From: an uncultured Brachyspira sp.
GTDB taxonomy: Bacteria > Spirochaetota > Brachyspiria > Brachyspirales > Brachyspiraceae
Reading direction: 5' to 3'
DNA length: 64,000 nucleotides
Assembly: GCF_944393015.1 (NCBI RefSeq)
Contig: NZ_CALXYQ010000002.1
Span: 1-64,000, forward strand
Both the position numbers and the translations under genes were made by a program. A model generated the notes under the pieces. That model was given only the letters and a program-made list of their open reading frames with translations, did no database searches and had not been told where the DNA came from. This document shows positions 18,701 to 26,371 of the stretch, one piece after another. Numbering within the stretch: the first letter of the stretch is position 1; each line of letters opens with the position of its first letter.

Positions 18701-18894
18701 CCACTGACAGAGCGTACAGAATAGGGCAGAAACGCGTTGTAACTAATTATAAGCTAATCGCAAGAGGAACTATAGAAGAAAAGATACTGGAACTTCAAAA
18801 CAAAAAACGTTTATTGATTGATACTGTAGTCGGCGATTCTATGGGCGATATTAATAAATTGAGCTGGGACGAAGTGAAGAATCTTATTAATTAA
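15799..18894 (+). CDS. SNF2-family DNA helicase/translocase
   Basis: About 1031 residues from the ATG at 15799. The frame is open from an ATG at 15700, but a promoter at 15725 and AAGG eight bases before 15799 favour the later start. Residues 1 to about 560 form a family-specific N-terminal region without recognisable motifs. The helicase core then shows LADDMGLGKSFQTIA (motif I), LDEAQH (motif II, DEAQ variant), LSGTPIENS (III) and the C-terminal SLKAAGTGLTLTQAD and DQATDRAYRIGQ motifs (V, VI). It should be an ATP-driven double-stranded-DNA translocase that remodels protein-DNA complexes, possibly RNA polymerase recycling as in RapA-like relatives. No nuclease or methylase neighbours suggest a defence role. 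Confidence 0.9.
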   Translation: MNTRGKSKKKIKENDNPFLNLNANAKENDELAKASIKTIANSVIITESDNKRIDRSNKEESSEIIDPSRKEWLYYTRSPLMDNYRDNLYREYYSLSVLLSLRGDNNNERTLGLSLKLIDLENKKEYRVGELESFLFSCVIGEKQNIEDDERVIELEDFSKAEAKLIRFLNNLYAEAKQIQENGKLWFKDYNAYQCLSLLKDVPNIRLESRVITFSDEVLNLQLESYYNENKDLVLNLSIKDVDLNRVYTFGENCDFVLYKDIFYETNPSYPRIKKNIFKDNIVVKKDYIKDFCSRVLPNLKKDFDNIELPEDIKENDILAFPAQALVFLDYDGTNVFSTIKFKYGSFTVDPYSGKFTSSNMFDNEVTEIYRDTEKEEYFCRTLSKYLEKVGDYTFATSDDEKIFYLCYKILPALQDRGWTCYYSESFKSLKLNVKPLKMRVSLTKGINFFEINFSFEGVKELHDLSEIVRAVKVENKEYIRLQNGSFVPIDLEVIDYIAKMFKENPIEQKEDNRYLLPMFSAPYFADMLEKHSGIELDLDDNAVDTIANIKRVEYDETPPKDIVGEFRSYQLVGYKWLRKLADMSLNGILADDMGLGKSFQTIATILKEKENGNKLTSLVVAPTSCVANWECEIKKFAPSLEVIVLSGNLKTRMKKIKAVSNYDVAVISYSTLRRDVKALSENEFNYLILDEAQHIKNANTQNAKMVKSLKSLKRLALSGTPIENSISEMWSMFDFLMPGFLGKHKDFVEDYEAPILAGLDSSSEALDNLKTRIAPFILRRLKTDVLTDLPPKHTVVSYCDLTKDQKELYMSILEAARIEIFETVKRKGFAQSHIEIFSALTRLRQVCCHPRLMHEDLRGESHTSGKFNMFIEMIKEAISGGHSVLVFSSFTRMLNLMRSAFKKLGIDYFYLDGATKDRMDLVHRFNAGEAPIFLLSLKAAGTGLTLTQADTVMHYDLWWNPAVEDQATDRAYRIGQKRVVTNYKLIARGTIEEKILELQNKKRLLIDTVVGDSMGDINKLSWDEVKNLIN

Positions 18895-18902
18895 TTTATT
18901 TT

Positions 18903-19745
18903 ATGCTGTCAGATAAAGATTTTAATAAAATTATTTCTTGGGCTTCGGATTTAGAAATACAAAATTTTCCAAGAAGTAAAAAAGAATTAGAAAATATTCA
19001 AGAGCTTGATTTGTATGATTTGCCTTGTAATTTATTTTTAGATGAAATTTCTAAATTAAAATCATTAAAAAGAATTTGGTTTATGTATAATGGTTTTGAT
19101 GAAATACCGAATTTTATTTATAGTTTGGAAAATCTTGAAGAAATAAATTTATCAGGAAATAATGTTAGTTTTATTGACGATAGAATATCAAATTTGAAAA
19201 ACTTGAAAATCTTTAATATTTATGAGAATAAAATAAGCAGTATATCAAGAGAAATTATAAATCTTAAAAAATTAGAAGTTCTTAATATAAGCGGAAATAA
19301 TTTAAATGATATTCAGGAAGAAATTTTTTATTTAGATAATATGAAAAATTTAGATTTAAGTGCAAATAAAATTACTAATATTGATTTAAAAATTTCAAAT
19401 TTAAAAAATATGGAAGCTCTTGATTTATCTAATAACAATATAGAAATTATACCTAAAGAAATTTCTTATTTAAAAAAACTTAAATATTTAAATATAAGCT
19501 ATAATAAATATAAAACTTTTCCTGAAGAATTATTTGATTTAACAAATTTGCAAATATTTTTAATAGGTTCTAATAATTTAAAAGAAATATCTGATTCTAT
19601 TTGCAAATTAAAAAATTTAGAAGAATTACATATTCTTTCAAGTTCTATAAAAAAACTTCCTGAATTAAAAAACTTAAAAAAATTAATTCTTATAGATACT
19701 AAAATAAAAAATAAAAATATTTTTGATAATAATTATGATAAATAA
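18903..19745 (+). CDS. Leucine-rich-repeat protein
   Basis: 280 residues with about ten 23-residue leucine-rich repeats (L.NLEEINLSGNNVSFI, LKNLKIFNIYENKISSI, MEALDLSNNNIEIIPKEI). The short N-terminal region has no repeats and no signal peptide. It is probably a cytoplasmic interaction protein. The ATG is 9 bases after the helicase stop with no ribosome site, so expression may depend on read-through from the helicase gene. Confidence 0.85.
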   Translation: MLSDKDFNKIISWASDLEIQNFPRSKKELENIQELDLYDLPCNLFLDEISKLKSLKRIWFMYNGFDEIPNFIYSLENLEEINLSGNNVSFIDDRISNLKNLKIFNIYENKISSISREIINLKKLEVLNISGNNLNDIQEEIFYLDNMKNLDLSANKITNIDLKISNLKNMEALDLSNNNIEIIPKEISYLKKLKYLNISYNKYKTFPEELFDLTNLQIFLIGSNNLKEISDSICKLKNLEELHILSSSIKKLPELKNLKKLILIDTKIKNKNIFDNNYDK

Positions 19746-19944
19746 ATAATTTAATAATTTTTATTATAAAATCTCTAATAAAGTTATTTAATCATATCGA
19801 TTTTATATTTTATAAATAGAAACTTAAAAATGAATATGTTAAGAATAATTATTTTTAATAAGCAGTATTTGTTTGCCTTTTATTTATGGGATTGTATTAT
19901 AATATTTTTTAGCTTTTATTATTATAATTCACTGTATAATTAAA

Positions 19945-20047
19945 GGTACGGTGCCGCACTTACATAGGGCGTTTGATAAGAATAAGCAATACCGTGCGGG
20001 TCGCCCATCGCGAAGCGTACCTGCGGTAATAGCTTGTACAAGGTAAT
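19945..20047 (+). repeat. 34-loop structured element, copy E1
   Basis: Core CCGCAC (19954-19959) and GTGCGG (19994-19999) enclose exactly 34 bases, as in the other three copies. In this copy GGGCG in the loop can pair with CGCCC just after the stem (a pseudoknot). An outer GGTACG / CGTACC pair (19945-19950 with 20016-20021) closes the whole. It is followed by AGCTTGTACAAGG. Function unknown; it could be a non-coding RNA, a riboswitch-like leader or a mobile repeat. Confidence 0.6.
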
Positions 20048-20124
20048 TATAATATTAATATATTTCATTTCTATAATTAGTTATATAATATTATAGCTTT
20101 TTATATTGTATAATAAAAAGTAAT

Positions 20125-20200
20125 CAGCCGCACCTACAGCGGACTATCCGAAATATTAAGATATACGGTGTGGGAAGGTGGTACAGCTCGTACCGGCGAG
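20125..20200 (+). repeat. 34-loop structured element, copy E2
   Basis: CCGCAC (20128-20133) and GTGTGG (20168-20173) enclose 34 bases. The change C to T in the 3' arm keeps the pair as G-U. Inside the loop CGGA-CTA-TCCG forms a small hairpin. A second hairpin GGTAC..GTACC follows, then GGCGAG. The sequence is close to the copies inside the two split rpn genes. It lies about 90 bases before ferritin but upstream of the ferritin promoter. Confidence 0.6.
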
Positions 20201-20230
20201 TAGTTTTATGAAAATATAATATTTTTTTTA

Positions 20231-20258
20231 TTGATAATTTTAAAACATATTATAGAAT
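20231..20258 (+). promoter_or_regulatory. Promoter of the ferritin gene
   Basis: TTGATA (20231-20236), 16 bases, TAGAAT (20253-20258); leader about 30 bases. I see no clear Fur or PerR operator. Confidence 0.5.
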
Positions 20259-20294
20259 AGTTAAAGGTTATAAAATATTAAAAAGGAGTTTATT

Positions 20295-20837
20295 ATGTCT
20301 ATAATAAAAGAGGATACTATTAAATTATTAAATATTCAGTTGAATAAAGAATTATATTCTGCTAGCCTTTATTTTAATATGGCAGGCTGGTGCGATAAAA
20401 AAAGTTTGAAAGGATGCAGCAGCTTTTTATACGGACACTATAAAGAAGAATTAGAGCATTTTGAGAAATTTAGAGATTTCATAAATAAAGTAGGCGGACA
20501 GGCTGTTATAAGCGAAATGCAGGCTCCTCAAAGCGATTTTAATTCAGTAGAGCATTTATTTGAAACTATATTAAAACATGAAGAGTATGTAACTTCATGC
20601 ATAAATGAATTAGTTGGAAAAGCTATGGAGAACAAAGATTATATTACATCTAGGTTCTTAGATTGGTTTATACAAGAACAGCTTGAAGAAGAAGAATTAT
20701 TCAATGATATTATTGAAAAAATTAAAATGCTTGGCGGCGGTAATTTAGAAGGAAGAAACCTTTATACATTTGATAAGGCTATGAATACTTTAAATACTGA
20801 AAAGCATTCAGGCGGACTAGATATAAATGTACAATAA
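20295..20837 (+). CDS. ftnA: Bacterial non-haem ferritin
   Basis: 180 residues, four-helix ferritin storing iron as ferric mineral in a 24-subunit shell. Ferroxidase ligands are visible: Glu in LNKELYSASLYF (about residue 17), Glu-Glu-x-x-His in YKEELEHFEKF (about 50-53), Glu in LKHEEYVTS (about 94) and EEQL-type residues in FIQEQLEEEELF (about 127-131). Length is typical of FtnA (165-180), with a slightly extended tail. AAAAAGGAG lies seven bases before the ATG. lptB follows 35 bases later and may be co-transcribed. Confidence 0.93.
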   Translation: MSIIKEDTIKLLNIQLNKELYSASLYFNMAGWCDKKSLKGCSSFLYGHYKEELEHFEKFRDFINKVGGQAVISEMQAPQSDFNSVEHLFETILKHEEYVTSCINELVGKAMENKDYITSRFLDWFIQEQLEEEELFNDIIEKIKMLGGGNLEGRNLYTFDKAMNTLNTEKHSGGLDINVQ

Positions 20838-20872
20838 TAAAAAATAAATAATAATAAATAAAGAGAGGGTAT

Positions 20873-21709
20873 ATGTTTAGTAAATTTCTTAATATTTTCA
20901 AAAAAAAAGATGATACAAATTTTATGCCCTCTAATAATGAGCCAATAACGGCTGAAAATTTCTTTAATTATGATAAATCAAATCCTTATGAGATTCGTGC
21001 TGTTAATCTTACAAAATATTATGGAAAGAGAAAAATAATAGGTGATATTTCTTATAATGTAAAACAGGGTGAAGTTGTTGGGCTTTTAGGACCTAATGGG
21101 GCAGGAAAGACAACTAGTTTCTATATTACTGTAGGATTTGTTACTGCTACTGCTGGAAATGTATATCTTAATGATCTTGATATAACAAAACTTCATATGC
21201 ATCAAAGAGCTACTTTGGGAATAGGATATTTACCTCAGGAGGCTTCTATATTCCGTAAGATGTCTGTTGAGGATAATCTTCTTAGCATATTAGAATATAA
21301 TAAATCATTATCTTCAAAGCAAAGAATGGATATAACAGATATGCTTCTTAATGAATTTAATATTAACCATGTAAGAAAACAAAAAGGCTATACTCTTTCC
21401 GGCGGTGAGAGAAGAAGATGTGAAATAGCAAGGGCATTGACTGTCAATCCAAAATTTATATTATTAGATGAACCTTTTGCCGGAGTTGACCCTATTGCCG
21501 TTATAGATATACAGAATATTATAGCCTCTTTAAAAGAAAAAGGACTAGGAATACTAATTACAGACCATAATGTACGCGAAACTTTAAGAATCACAGACAG
21601 AGCATATATAATGGGTAACGGACAAATATTGGTAAAAGGTACACCTGAAGAAATAATTAATAACCCATTAGCACGTAAAGTTTATTTGGGCGAATCTTTC
21701 ACTATGTAA
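20873..21709 (+). CDS. lptB: LPS export ABC transporter ATPase
   Basis: 278 residues. ATPase of the LptB2FG exporter that moves lipopolysaccharide or lipooligosaccharide from the inner membrane to the outer leaflet. After a 40-residue family-atypical N-terminal extension come Walker A GPNGAGKTTSFY, the Q-loop region GYLPQEASIFRKMSVEDNL (characteristic of LptB), the signature LSGGERRRCEIARAL, Walker B FILLDEPFAGVDP and the H-loop ITDHNVRETL. Partners LptF/G/C are not in the window. The ribosome site is AGAGAGGG. Confidence 0.95.
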   Translation: MFSKFLNIFKKKDDTNFMPSNNEPITAENFFNYDKSNPYEIRAVNLTKYYGKRKIIGDISYNVKQGEVVGLLGPNGAGKTTSFYITVGFVTATAGNVYLNDLDITKLHMHQRATLGIGYLPQEASIFRKMSVEDNLLSILEYNKSLSSKQRMDITDMLLNEFNINHVRKQKGYTLSGGERRRCEIARALTVNPKFILLDEPFAGVDPIAVIDIQNIIASLKEKGLGILITDHNVRETLRITDRAYIMGNGQILVKGTPEEIINNPLARKVYLGESFTM

Positions 21710-21738
21710 TTATTTTTTTATTAGAATTATTTGGTATT

Positions 21739-21768
21739 AAAAAAGGAGCTTATTAAAGCTCCTTTTAT
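21739..21768 (+). terminator. Bidirectional terminator between lptB and the DUF4340 gene
   Basis: AAAAAGGAGCTT pairs with AAGCTCCTTTT around ATTA, with A- and T-runs on both sides. Confidence 0.8.
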
Positions 21769-21792
21769 TATTTATTTTCAATTATAATATGA

Positions 21793-22719
21793 TCAATTAA
21801 TTATATAATTAACAGCTTCTAAAAATGTATTAAATGAACTTTCTGTCATATAGTATCTGTTATTATCATTAGGGTTTACTATCTCATAATTATTGTCATC
21901 AAGTTTATTTAATACTTCATAAGATATATTTCCATTCAAAGCCTGTATATTGATTTTATATAATGAAGCATTTTTGCTTGTGCTGTCATTAGTTATTAAT
22001 CCGTCAGCATTTAAATTGGCCAAAGTGAATATGCTTGTATAAACATCATTTCCTTTTACAGTGTTATTATTCCAATTTTTTATCCAAGTATTATTAGTGT
22101 CATTAGTATTTTTTGATAATATATATGAATTATTATTGTATTCTATAGTGATTTGTGCTATATCATCATTGCGTACTTGAGATATAGTTTTGTTTATAAG
22201 ATCATTTTCTGTTTTATCGAATATATCTTTAGGATTTGTAGGAGTGTTTCCAAGAAGATATATATTATTGTCGTTATTTATTTTAGAATATACGCTATTT
22301 CCAAAAGTTGATTTCATACCGAATTTTATATTTCTTACTTCTTTTGAAGAGCTGTCCAATGCCACAACTGTTAATGCTTCTTCATCTGTTAATTTATATT
22401 TTGATATGCTGTTATCATCTCCTCTTGAAACTATTTCTATAGGCTGTATAGTGCTTAATGCATTTGTAATTGAAGTTACTAAATTATCATCAGCATTATA
22501 TTTATCATTTACAGTCCATTTATTATCATTATATTTTATTTGTATAGTTTCATTTGCCCCTCTTTTTATAGTTATTTCAGATATATTTGAATTTATTTTT
22601 TTCAATTCAGGCAATGAATATCCTCTGTTTTTCATAAAAGTTATTGCAATTAATATTATTATCAAAATTACAATTATAGATGATAATGTTATATATTTTT
22701 TAGTTATATTATTATTCAT
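21793..22719 (-). CDS. DUF4340 membrane-anchored protein
   Basis: 308 residues. One N-terminal transmembrane segment (about 9-28) is followed by a large extracytoplasmic domain. Phrases such as ISEITIKRGANETIQIKYND and KWTVNDKYNADDNLVTSI match the DUF4340 pattern of repeated small beta domains. In other bacteria DUF4340 genes neighbour gliding or ABC export genes (GldG type); here no such neighbour is present. It probably belongs to one minus-strand unit with the U32 peptidase and ruvX genes. Its biochemical role is unknown. Confidence 0.75.
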   Translation of the reverse strand: MNNNITKKYITLSSIIVILIIILIAITFMKNRGYSLPELKKINSNISEITIKRGANETIQIKYNDNKWTVNDKYNADDNLVTSITNALSTIQPIEIVSRGDDNSISKYKLTDEEALTVVALDSSSKEVRNIKFGMKSTFGNSVYSKINNDNNIYLLGNTPTNPKDIFDKTENDLINKTISQVRNDDIAQITIEYNNNSYILSKNTNDTNNTWIKNWNNNTVKGNDVYTSIFTLANLNADGLITNDSTSKNASLYKINIQALNGNISYEVLNKLDDNNYEIVNPNDNNRYYMTESSFNTFLEAVNYIIN

Positions 22720-22791
22720 ATTTTTATTACCTTTTTATAGTTTTTATTAATATATATAACTATTTAATCATAAAAATAGTAAATAGTTATA

Positions 22792-23211
22792 TTATTGATT
22801 TCTATTATTCATATTAAGAACATTCAAATAATTTTCTAATATCAAAGTTGCTGCTATTAAATCATTAGCTTTATTTTTTACTTTTTTCTTTTTTCCTCTT
22901 AATATAAAGTCAGCCTCTTTTGAAGTGCCGTATTCATCAACAAATACAATATTAACTTTTACACTTTTTAGAAGAAACTCGGAAAATCTTCTTATTTCAG
23001 CACACCATTCGCTTTCTTTTCCTTCATCGGATAAAGGCAAACCAAAAACAACAGTATCAATATTTTTTTCTTCTATTATATCCATCAAAGCACGTTTTAC
23101 TTTTCTAGCATTGCTTTCTTCTATGAGCCTGCATGGAAAAGGAATTTTTATATCCATATCCATAAAAGCAGTGCCTGTTTTTTTTCTTCCGAAGTCAACA
23201 CCTAATACCAT
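22792..23211 (-). CDS. ruvX: Putative pre-16S rRNA nuclease / Holliday junction resolvase family (YqgF)
   Basis: 139 residues, the usual size for YqgF/RuvX. The RNase H-like fold is shown by VLGVDFGRKKTGTAF (residues 2-16, first acidic residue), TVVFGLPLSDEGKES (about 53-67) and VDEYGTSKEA with KANDLIAATLIL at the end supplying the last acidic residues. The family matures the 5' end of 16S rRNA in E. coli and may also cleave junctions. The start ATG lies 20 bases downstream of the U32 peptidase stop. Confidence 0.9.
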   Translation of the reverse strand: MVLGVDFGRKKTGTAFMDMDIKIPFPCRLIEESNARKVKRALMDIIEEKNIDTVVFGLPLSDEGKESEWCAEIRRFSEFLLKSVKVNIVFVDEYGTSKEADFILRGKKKKVKNKANDLIAATLILENYLNVLNMNNRNQ

Positions 23212-23231
23212 AATTTAATCTTCTTATTTTA

Positions 23232-24467
23232 TTAATTTTCTTCTACAGTAATAATATCGTATTTTTTGAAATCATGTACTCCTGATTTTATATAGGCATT
23301 ATCTATGTTTCTAATATTATCCACTTCTACAAATTCATTTTCTTCTGTTTTTATAAATAGTTTAAATCTGTTATCATTATGCTTTATAAAATCTTTTCCT
23401 ATATACACTAAATCATCACCGTTTTTTATAGTGTTGTATACTGTAATTTTAGCATATTCCTCGCTGTCATCTGATATCATACCCATAAGTCTTCTGCCTT
23501 TTAAATATCCTTTTAGTGTAGGTTTTATATTATCTCTTCCGAAATAGAATCCTGTATCGCTTTCTCTTCTGCTTATAGTATCAAGCTCTTTCAAATAACT
23601 TGCTATAGGCTCTTTTTTTATAGCTTCAGGATATGAATCATAACCGATTCTGTCAAGTAAATCTAATAATATTCTATAAACTCTTACAGTATTAGCCACA
23701 TAATATACGCTTTTCATTCTTCCTTCTATCTTTATAGAATCAATACCAGCTTTCTGAAGTAAATGAAGATATTCAGCCATTTGTAAATCTCTGCTGCTTA
23801 ATATTGTAGTGTGATTTTCTCCTTCTTCAATTTCCATGAACTCTCCAGGTCTTGTTTTTTCTTCTATATATGTTTTGAAATTCCATCTGCAAACCTGAGA
23901 GCATTCTCCTCCGTTAGCATCTCTATTGTTTAAGAAATTTGATAATAAACATCTTCCTGAATAAGACATACATACAGCACCATGCACAAAACTTTCTAAT
24001 TCTAAATCAGTATTCGCTCTAATCTCTTTTATTTCATCTAAAGAAAGTTCTCTAGCTAATATTATTCTGCTCGCTCCTAAACTTTCATACATTTTGCATG
24101 AATAACTATTTGTAACAGAAGCCTGAGTGCTTATATGAATAGTTGCTTCAGGTATTGTTTCTTTAACTATTCCAAGTACTCCTAAATCAGAAACTATGAA
24201 TGCATCTATATTTAGATTCTGTATTTCTTTTAAATATGCTTTTAAATTATTTTTATCATATTCATGAAGAAATGCATTTAAAGTTAAATACATTTTTTTA
24301 TTTAAGTTTTTAGCTAATTGAGCACATTCAGCAAGTTCATCTATAGTTGTATTTTTACTTTGATGTCTTAAATTAAATAATGCTCCGCCTATATATGCAG
24401 CATCAGCTCCGTAATGGTATGCTACTTCTAATTTTTCTTTATTTCCAGCAGGTGCTAAAAGTTCCAT
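23232..24467 (-). CDS. U32-family peptidase-like protein (TrhP/RlhA type)
   Basis: 411 residues. It opens with MELLAPAGNKEKLEVAYHYG and carries the U32 signature ESFVHGAVCMSYSGRC (about residues 155-170), followed by the cysteine pair in GECSQVCRW. These cysteines are the ones conserved in RNA-modifying members. A C-terminal U32_C beta domain runs from about residue 330. Known relatives introduce 5-hydroxyuridine into tRNA (TrhP) or hydroxycytidine into 23S rRNA (RlhA), while others were named collagenases. The 411-residue size with the C-terminal domain fits TrhP best. It is first in a unit with ruvX and the DUF4340 gene. Confidence 0.82.
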   Translation of the reverse strand: MELLAPAGNKEKLEVAYHYGADAAYIGGALFNLRHQSKNTTIDELAECAQLAKNLNKKMYLTLNAFLHEYDKNNLKAYLKEIQNLNIDAFIVSDLGVLGIVKETIPEATIHISTQASVTNSYSCKMYESLGASRIILARELSLDEIKEIRANTDLELESFVHGAVCMSYSGRCLLSNFLNNRDANGGECSQVCRWNFKTYIEEKTRPGEFMEIEEGENHTTILSSRDLQMAEYLHLLQKAGIDSIKIEGRMKSVYYVANTVRVYRILLDLLDRIGYDSYPEAIKKEPIASYLKELDTISRRESDTGFYFGRDNIKPTLKGYLKGRRLMGMISDDSEEYAKITVYNTIKNGDDLVYIGKDFIKHNDNRFKLFIKTEENEFVEVDNIRNIDNAYIKSGVHDFKKYDIITVEEN

Positions 24468-24604
24468 TTTTATATCCTATTAGTTTTTAATGCGGTTTAT
24501 TTTATATCAAAATGAATAAAAAGTATATATTTAATTTTTTTTATTGTTATATAATTATTTACAAATATATAGTATAATATATATTGTAAATATAGGGGTA
24601 AATT

Positions 24605-25495
24605 ATGAATGAAGAAGAATTAATACAATTAAAAGAAAAATTATTCAATGGTGAATATGCCGATATATTAAAGCCATTATCATCTGGTAATATCTTTTTA
24701 GCTAAATCGGTATTAGATTCATATGTAAAAGATTTTTCATCTAAACGTAAATTACAGGCCATAGGATTATTCGTTTCTAATAATTATAATTTTTATTATG
24801 AAGATGACGGAAGTGTTTTAAGAGTTATAAAAGAATTGATTAATAATAAAAATATAAGCAGTATAGATAATATAAATTTTGATTTGACTGTGAATAATGC
24901 TTTGTTATATGGAGATTTTGTGAGATTTATATATGCATTATATTTCGGAGGATTGAAAGAAGAACTTAATATTTTATTAAATAAGATGCATGAGTTTATA
25001 TTGGTTATAACTAGCAATATTGTACTTAATTTTAAAAATGCAAATTTAGCTGATAAATTAAGTATATATATAACTTCTTCTATATACAGATATATATTTG
25101 ATGTATTTAGTGATTTTTACGGTATATATGGAGATTTAAAAAATAAGGCAGATATTATGTATTATAAAAGCTATATAACCTGCAATGTAATGTCTGATTA
25201 TAAAGGCTTGGTTGGACCTGATTTAATAAAAACAGCTTTATGCTTTGAAGATATACAAGATTTTGAAAAGGCTGAAAAGATATATGAATCTGTTATAATG
25301 GATTTTGAACATGTATTATCTGATATAATGTGCAATTTCGATAATTATAATATAAAAAATAAAGCCGAGGATTATGTAGCTTTAATTTCTCTATGGCAGG
25401 CTTGTAATGGTATAAACAGATTAGAAAATATTAATAAATACGATTCTAAAATAGAGTCTATAGAAGAAGCTATAAATAAACTCAATTCTATTTAG
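24605..25495 (+). CDS. Hypothetical alpha-helical protein with a TPR-like end
   Basis: 296 residues; I do not recognise a named family. It is predicted to be all-helical and soluble, with no signal peptide. A single TPR-like helix pair is visible near residues 205-230 (KTALCFEDIQDFEKAEKIYE). A GGGGTA ribosome site (24595-24600) precedes the ATG, similar to the GGGGTAG sites before recN and a response regulator. The split rpn gene follows, but that gene has its own promoter. Confidence 0.7.
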   Translation: MNEEELIQLKEKLFNGEYADILKPLSSGNIFLAKSVLDSYVKDFSSKRKLQAIGLFVSNNYNFYYEDDGSVLRVIKELINNKNISSIDNINFDLTVNNALLYGDFVRFIYALYFGGLKEELNILLNKMHEFILVITSNIVLNFKNANLADKLSIYITSSIYRYIFDVFSDFYGIYGDLKNKADIMYYKSYITCNVMSDYKGLVGPDLIKTALCFEDIQDFEKAEKIYESVIMDFEHVLSDIMCNFDNYNIKNKAEDYVALISLWQACNGINRLENINKYDSKIESIEEAINKLNSI

Positions 25496-25516
25496 AAATT
25501 TTATGTTTTGTATATT

Positions 25517-25545
25517 TTGACAATTTATGTATTTTTTATTATAAT
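25517..25545 (+). promoter_or_regulatory. Leaderless-type promoter of split rpn copy 1
   Basis: TTGACA (25517-25522), 17 bases, TATAAT (25540-25545): a perfect consensus promoter. The ATG at 25553 begins only 7 bases after the -10 box, at the expected transcript start. The mRNA should therefore have no 5' leader. Confidence 0.75.
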
Positions 25546-25552
25546 ATTTATT

Positions 25553-26026
25553 ATGTGTGATTATAAAGATTTGAAATATTTTAATACATTAAATGATTAT
25601 TTTGTTAGATATCTTTTTTCTGATAAAGGAAGTGAAATTATATTATTGGATTTTATTAATTCAATAATGATTGACTCAAATATGAAAACTTTCAGATCTT
25701 TAGAAATTTTAACACCATTTAATTATAAAGAAAGTTATCAAGATAAAGAAACTATTGTTGATGTAAAATGCATAACTCATAATGGTTCAGTTGTAATAAT
25801 AGAGATACAATTACAGGGTAATTCAAGATTTCCAGAACGTATATTATATTATTGGGCTTCTAATTATAGCAAACTATTAAAACAGGGTGAAAAATATGAT
25901 GTTCTCACTCCTGTAATAAGTATTAATTTACTCAATTTATATAATACTTATAGTATAATTAGTAATAAAATAAATTTATGGTGTAATGAAATGTATTCAG
26001 CCGCACCTATAGAAGACTATCTATAA
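25553..26026 (+). pseudogene. Rpn-family PD-(D/E)XK nuclease, N-terminal part, copy 1
   Basis: 157 residues corresponding to the N-terminal nuclease half of the intact gene at 55467-56354. LNDYFVRYLF, the catalytic aspartate in IVDVKC and the ExQ motif in VIIEIQLQGNSRFPERILYYW are all present. After INLLN (near 25935) the sequence departs from the intact gene. It runs into the inserted block and stops at a TAA supplied by it. About 60 codons of the middle are missing. The longer frame from TTG 25508 would lie upstream of the promoter and is rejected. Rpn proteins are toxic DNases linked to phage defence and recombination; whether this truncated form folds is unknown. Confidence 0.8.
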
Positions 26027-26071
26027 TATTTTGAAATACGGTGCGGGTCGGTGCTACAGCTAGTAGGGAGG
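25907..26071 (+). repeat. 165-bp inserted block with 34-loop element, copy E3a
   Basis: This block and 35638-35802 are identical at 164 of 165 positions, although the flanking rpn sequence differs at many third positions. The core CCGCAC (26001-26006) and GTGCGG (26041-26046) enclose 34 bases. The small hairpin AGA-CTA-TCT lies in the loop. CTAC..GTAG and the GGGAGG that serves as ribosome site for the next ORF follow. It replaces about 180 bp of the intact gene. Confidence 0.75.
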
Positions 26072-26076
26072 TTATT

Positions 26077-26355
26077 ATGTCTGAAATAGTAAAAGAAAAA
26101 CCAATAATGGAAGAAGTACAGAAGAAATATAATAATTTTATAAAAGATAGACTAATGATGAATGAATATGATAAAAGACAGACATATTTATATGGTAATC
26201 AAATTATGTTAGAAGAAGAAAGAAAATTAGGGATAAAATAAGGTATAGAACAAGAAAAATATTCATTAGCAAAAAATATGAAAAATAAAAATATGGATAT
26301 TGAACTTATAAGTGAACTTACAGGTTTGAGCATAGATGATATCAAATCATTATAA
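26077..26355 (+). pseudogene. Rpn C-terminal (RpnS-like) ORF, copy 1, with a nonsense codon
   Basis: It starts at an ATG with GGGAGG five bases upstream. MSEIVKEKPIMEEVQKKYNNF matches the C-terminal part of the intact Rpn over its first 20 residues. A TAA at 26239-26241 interrupts it. The same frame continues beyond with the typical C-terminal ISELTGLSIDDIKSL up to 26355, so one point mutation has inactivated it. The repeated Gly-Ile-Glu-Gln linker of the intact protein is also shortened. Confidence 0.75.
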
Positions 26356-26371
26356 TTGATTTTTTATACAA

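Larger units (their letters stand above)
19746..20294. other. Gene-free interval with two GC-rich structured elements
   Basis: 549 bases before ferritin without an ORF. Two islands of high G+C (19945-20047 and 20125-20200) stand in otherwise AT-rich sequence and share a core structure, annotated separately. A TATAAT at 19935-19940 ends five bases before the first island, so an RNA could start there. Ferritin has its own promoter at 20231-20258. Confidence 0.65.

Noticed and set aside
19945-26071. The 34-loop elements as group I introns or IS200/IS605-type intron-transposon remnants (AAGATATA and GACTA words in copy E2)
   Set aside because: Removing the block from the rpn genes does not restore the intact frame, because about 60 codons are replaced rather than interrupted. 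The pairing needed for an intron P7 is not present, and there is no tnpA or tnpB nearby.
26041-26076. GTG at 26041 (and 35772) as start of the downstream Rpn ORF
   Set aside because: These codons lie inside the structured element, and the translated residues are not Rpn sequence. The ATG at 26077 or 35808 with GGGAGG five bases before it is clearly better.
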